Shown here: piece by piece, positions 35,419 through 35,821 of the stretch
How positions within the stretch are numbered: position 1 is the first letter of the stretch
How the letters are laid out: each line of letters opens with the position of its first letter
NCBI GenBank assembly: GCA_013334525.1
Contig: JAAXXK010000027.1
Coordinates: forward strand, 1 to 35,821
DNA length: 35,821 bases
Direction of reading: 5' to 3'
From: Chlorobiaceae bacterium
GTDB lineage: Bacteria; Bacteroidota; Chlorobiia; Chlorobiales; Chlorobiaceae
The notes under the pieces: model-generated
Databases searched by the model: none
What the model was told of the DNA's origin: nothing
What the model saw: the letters and a program-made list of their open reading frames with translations, nothing else
Program-made: the position numbers and the translations under genes

Positions 35419-35708
35419 TGGTCAAGCCCCTTTATTGGAAATGGTTTCTTACCGTTTGTAGCCATCCTCGGGATCTGGAAAAAGGGGGGAAGGTTCCATT
35501 TGAAATGTAAACAACATTTGCAGGCCATCAAAAATACCGGGTCTAACCTGCCTTCGGCACCCATATCCTGACTCTTCCCCTTTTTATTTCTTCCTGAAAA
35601 CCCCTTTTCGTCGCTTTCCAGCATTGAAATACGCCCGCTCTCCTCTATTTTTCATAATGGCCTGAGACGAGAGCCAGTAAACTTCCATGTCAACCCAGTA
35701 ATACGAGC
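35419..35708. other. Non-coding stretch before trpB2
   Basis: About 290 bases without a convincing gene. A 69-codon minus-strand frame (35415-35624) ends in a TTGA overlap with the DUF2442 start, but its composition is not protein-like. The repeat of the tRNA-Leu 3' end lies at 35550-35560. No clear promoter for trpB2 was found. Confidence 0.5.
35550..35560 (+). repeat. Distal copy of the tRNA-Leu 3' end (possible attachment site)
   Basis: GCCTTCGGCAC repeats the last bases of the tRNA-Leu gene, about 1.35 kb downstream, same orientation. The preceding bases CGGGTCTAACCT only loosely resemble the T arm, so the perfect identity is limited to 11 bases. Confidence 0.35.
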
Positions 35709-35821
35709 ATGAGTACAGAGCCCACGAAGATCCTCCTCACCGAGGACGAGATGCCCCGCCAATGGTACAATATCCAGGCTGACCTTCCTGTTCCGTTGCC
35801 GCCCCCTGTTGGGCCGGACGG
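35709..35821 (+). CDS. trpB: Tryptophan synthase beta chain, TrpB2 type (cut by window edge)
   Basis: The first 37 codons of a gene running out of the window. The translation has [20 protein letters not shown] and [12 protein letters not shown], the characteristic N-terminus of the longer TrpB2 (TrpB-like, about 430-450 residues) subfamily of PLP-dependent tryptophan synthase beta chains, which turns indole and serine into tryptophan. TrpB1 proteins do not start this way. The ATG at 35709 follows no strong ribosome site. Confidence 0.85.
   Translation, partial: MSTEPTKILLTEDEMPRQWYNIQADLPVPLPPPVGPD

Noticed and set aside
35415-35624. A 69-codon minus-strand frame ending in a TTGA overlap with the DUF2442 start
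   Set aside because: It was considered as a DUF4160 partner, but no DUF4160 motif is visible and the composition is not protein-like.

Overview
The window is most likely from a green sulfur bacterium (Chlorobiaceae; Chlorobium, Chlorobaculum or Prosthecochloris relatives). This is an inference from the gene set and protein style: a stand-alone heptose-phosphate adenylyltransferase followed directly by a TamB-like giant, a CoaBC with the PAMD variant motif, DnaB, enzyme I, PpiD/Pcm, FtsY/ThiL and a TrpB2-type tryptophan synthase beta chain. No organism-specific marker such as a chlorosome or Fenna-Matthews-Olson gene is present, so the genus is not settled.

Region 1 (1-11.2 kb, all minus strand) is a surface-polysaccharide operon read from right to left. 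It starts at a good sigma-70-like promoter (11099-11127) and runs rfbF, rfbG, a metallo-beta-lactamase-fold protein, rfbH, a thiamine-diphosphate (ThDP) acetolactate-synthase-like enzyme, an SDR, a dehydroquinate-synthase-like sugar-phosphate cyclase, an HpcH/HpaI aldolase, an NAD-dependent epimerase, a GtrA-like flippase, a GtrB-like glycosyltransferase and a methyltransferase cut by the window edge. RfbF/G/H give a CDP-4-keto-deoxysugar. The ThDP enzyme suggests a two-carbon branch as in yersiniose. The cyclase plus aldolase pair has no place in the classical pathway and makes this the most novel part of the window.

Region 2 (11.2-16.1 kb) holds further envelope genes: a polytopic GT-C-like membrane protein, an LpxL-type acyltransferase, a long non-coding stretch with a palindrome, a second methyltransferase and a hypothetical protein with its own upstream palindrome.

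Region 3 (16.1-26.6 kb, plus strand) is a compact housekeeping run: rfaE2, tamB-like, coaBC, family 4 uracil-DNA glycosylase, dnaB and ptsI, closed by two hairpin terminators, the second bidirectional.

Region 4 (26.6-34.2 kb) holds ppiD and pcm (minus), a DUF123 GIY-YIG protein (plus), then an HNH-like protein and an AAA ATPase (minus, GTGA overlap) that look like a Septu-type (PtuA/PtuB) anti-phage pair placed directly behind ftsY. Divergently come thiL and a tRNA-Leu(UAA).

Region 5 (34.2-35.8 kb) is a small accessory patch behind the tRNA: an endonuclease/exonuclease/phosphatase gene broken by one in-frame TGA, a DUF2442 gene, and an 11-bp direct copy of the tRNA 3' end that may mark an old integration site. 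The window ends inside trpB2. I saw no rRNA, CRISPR array, transposase or integrase.
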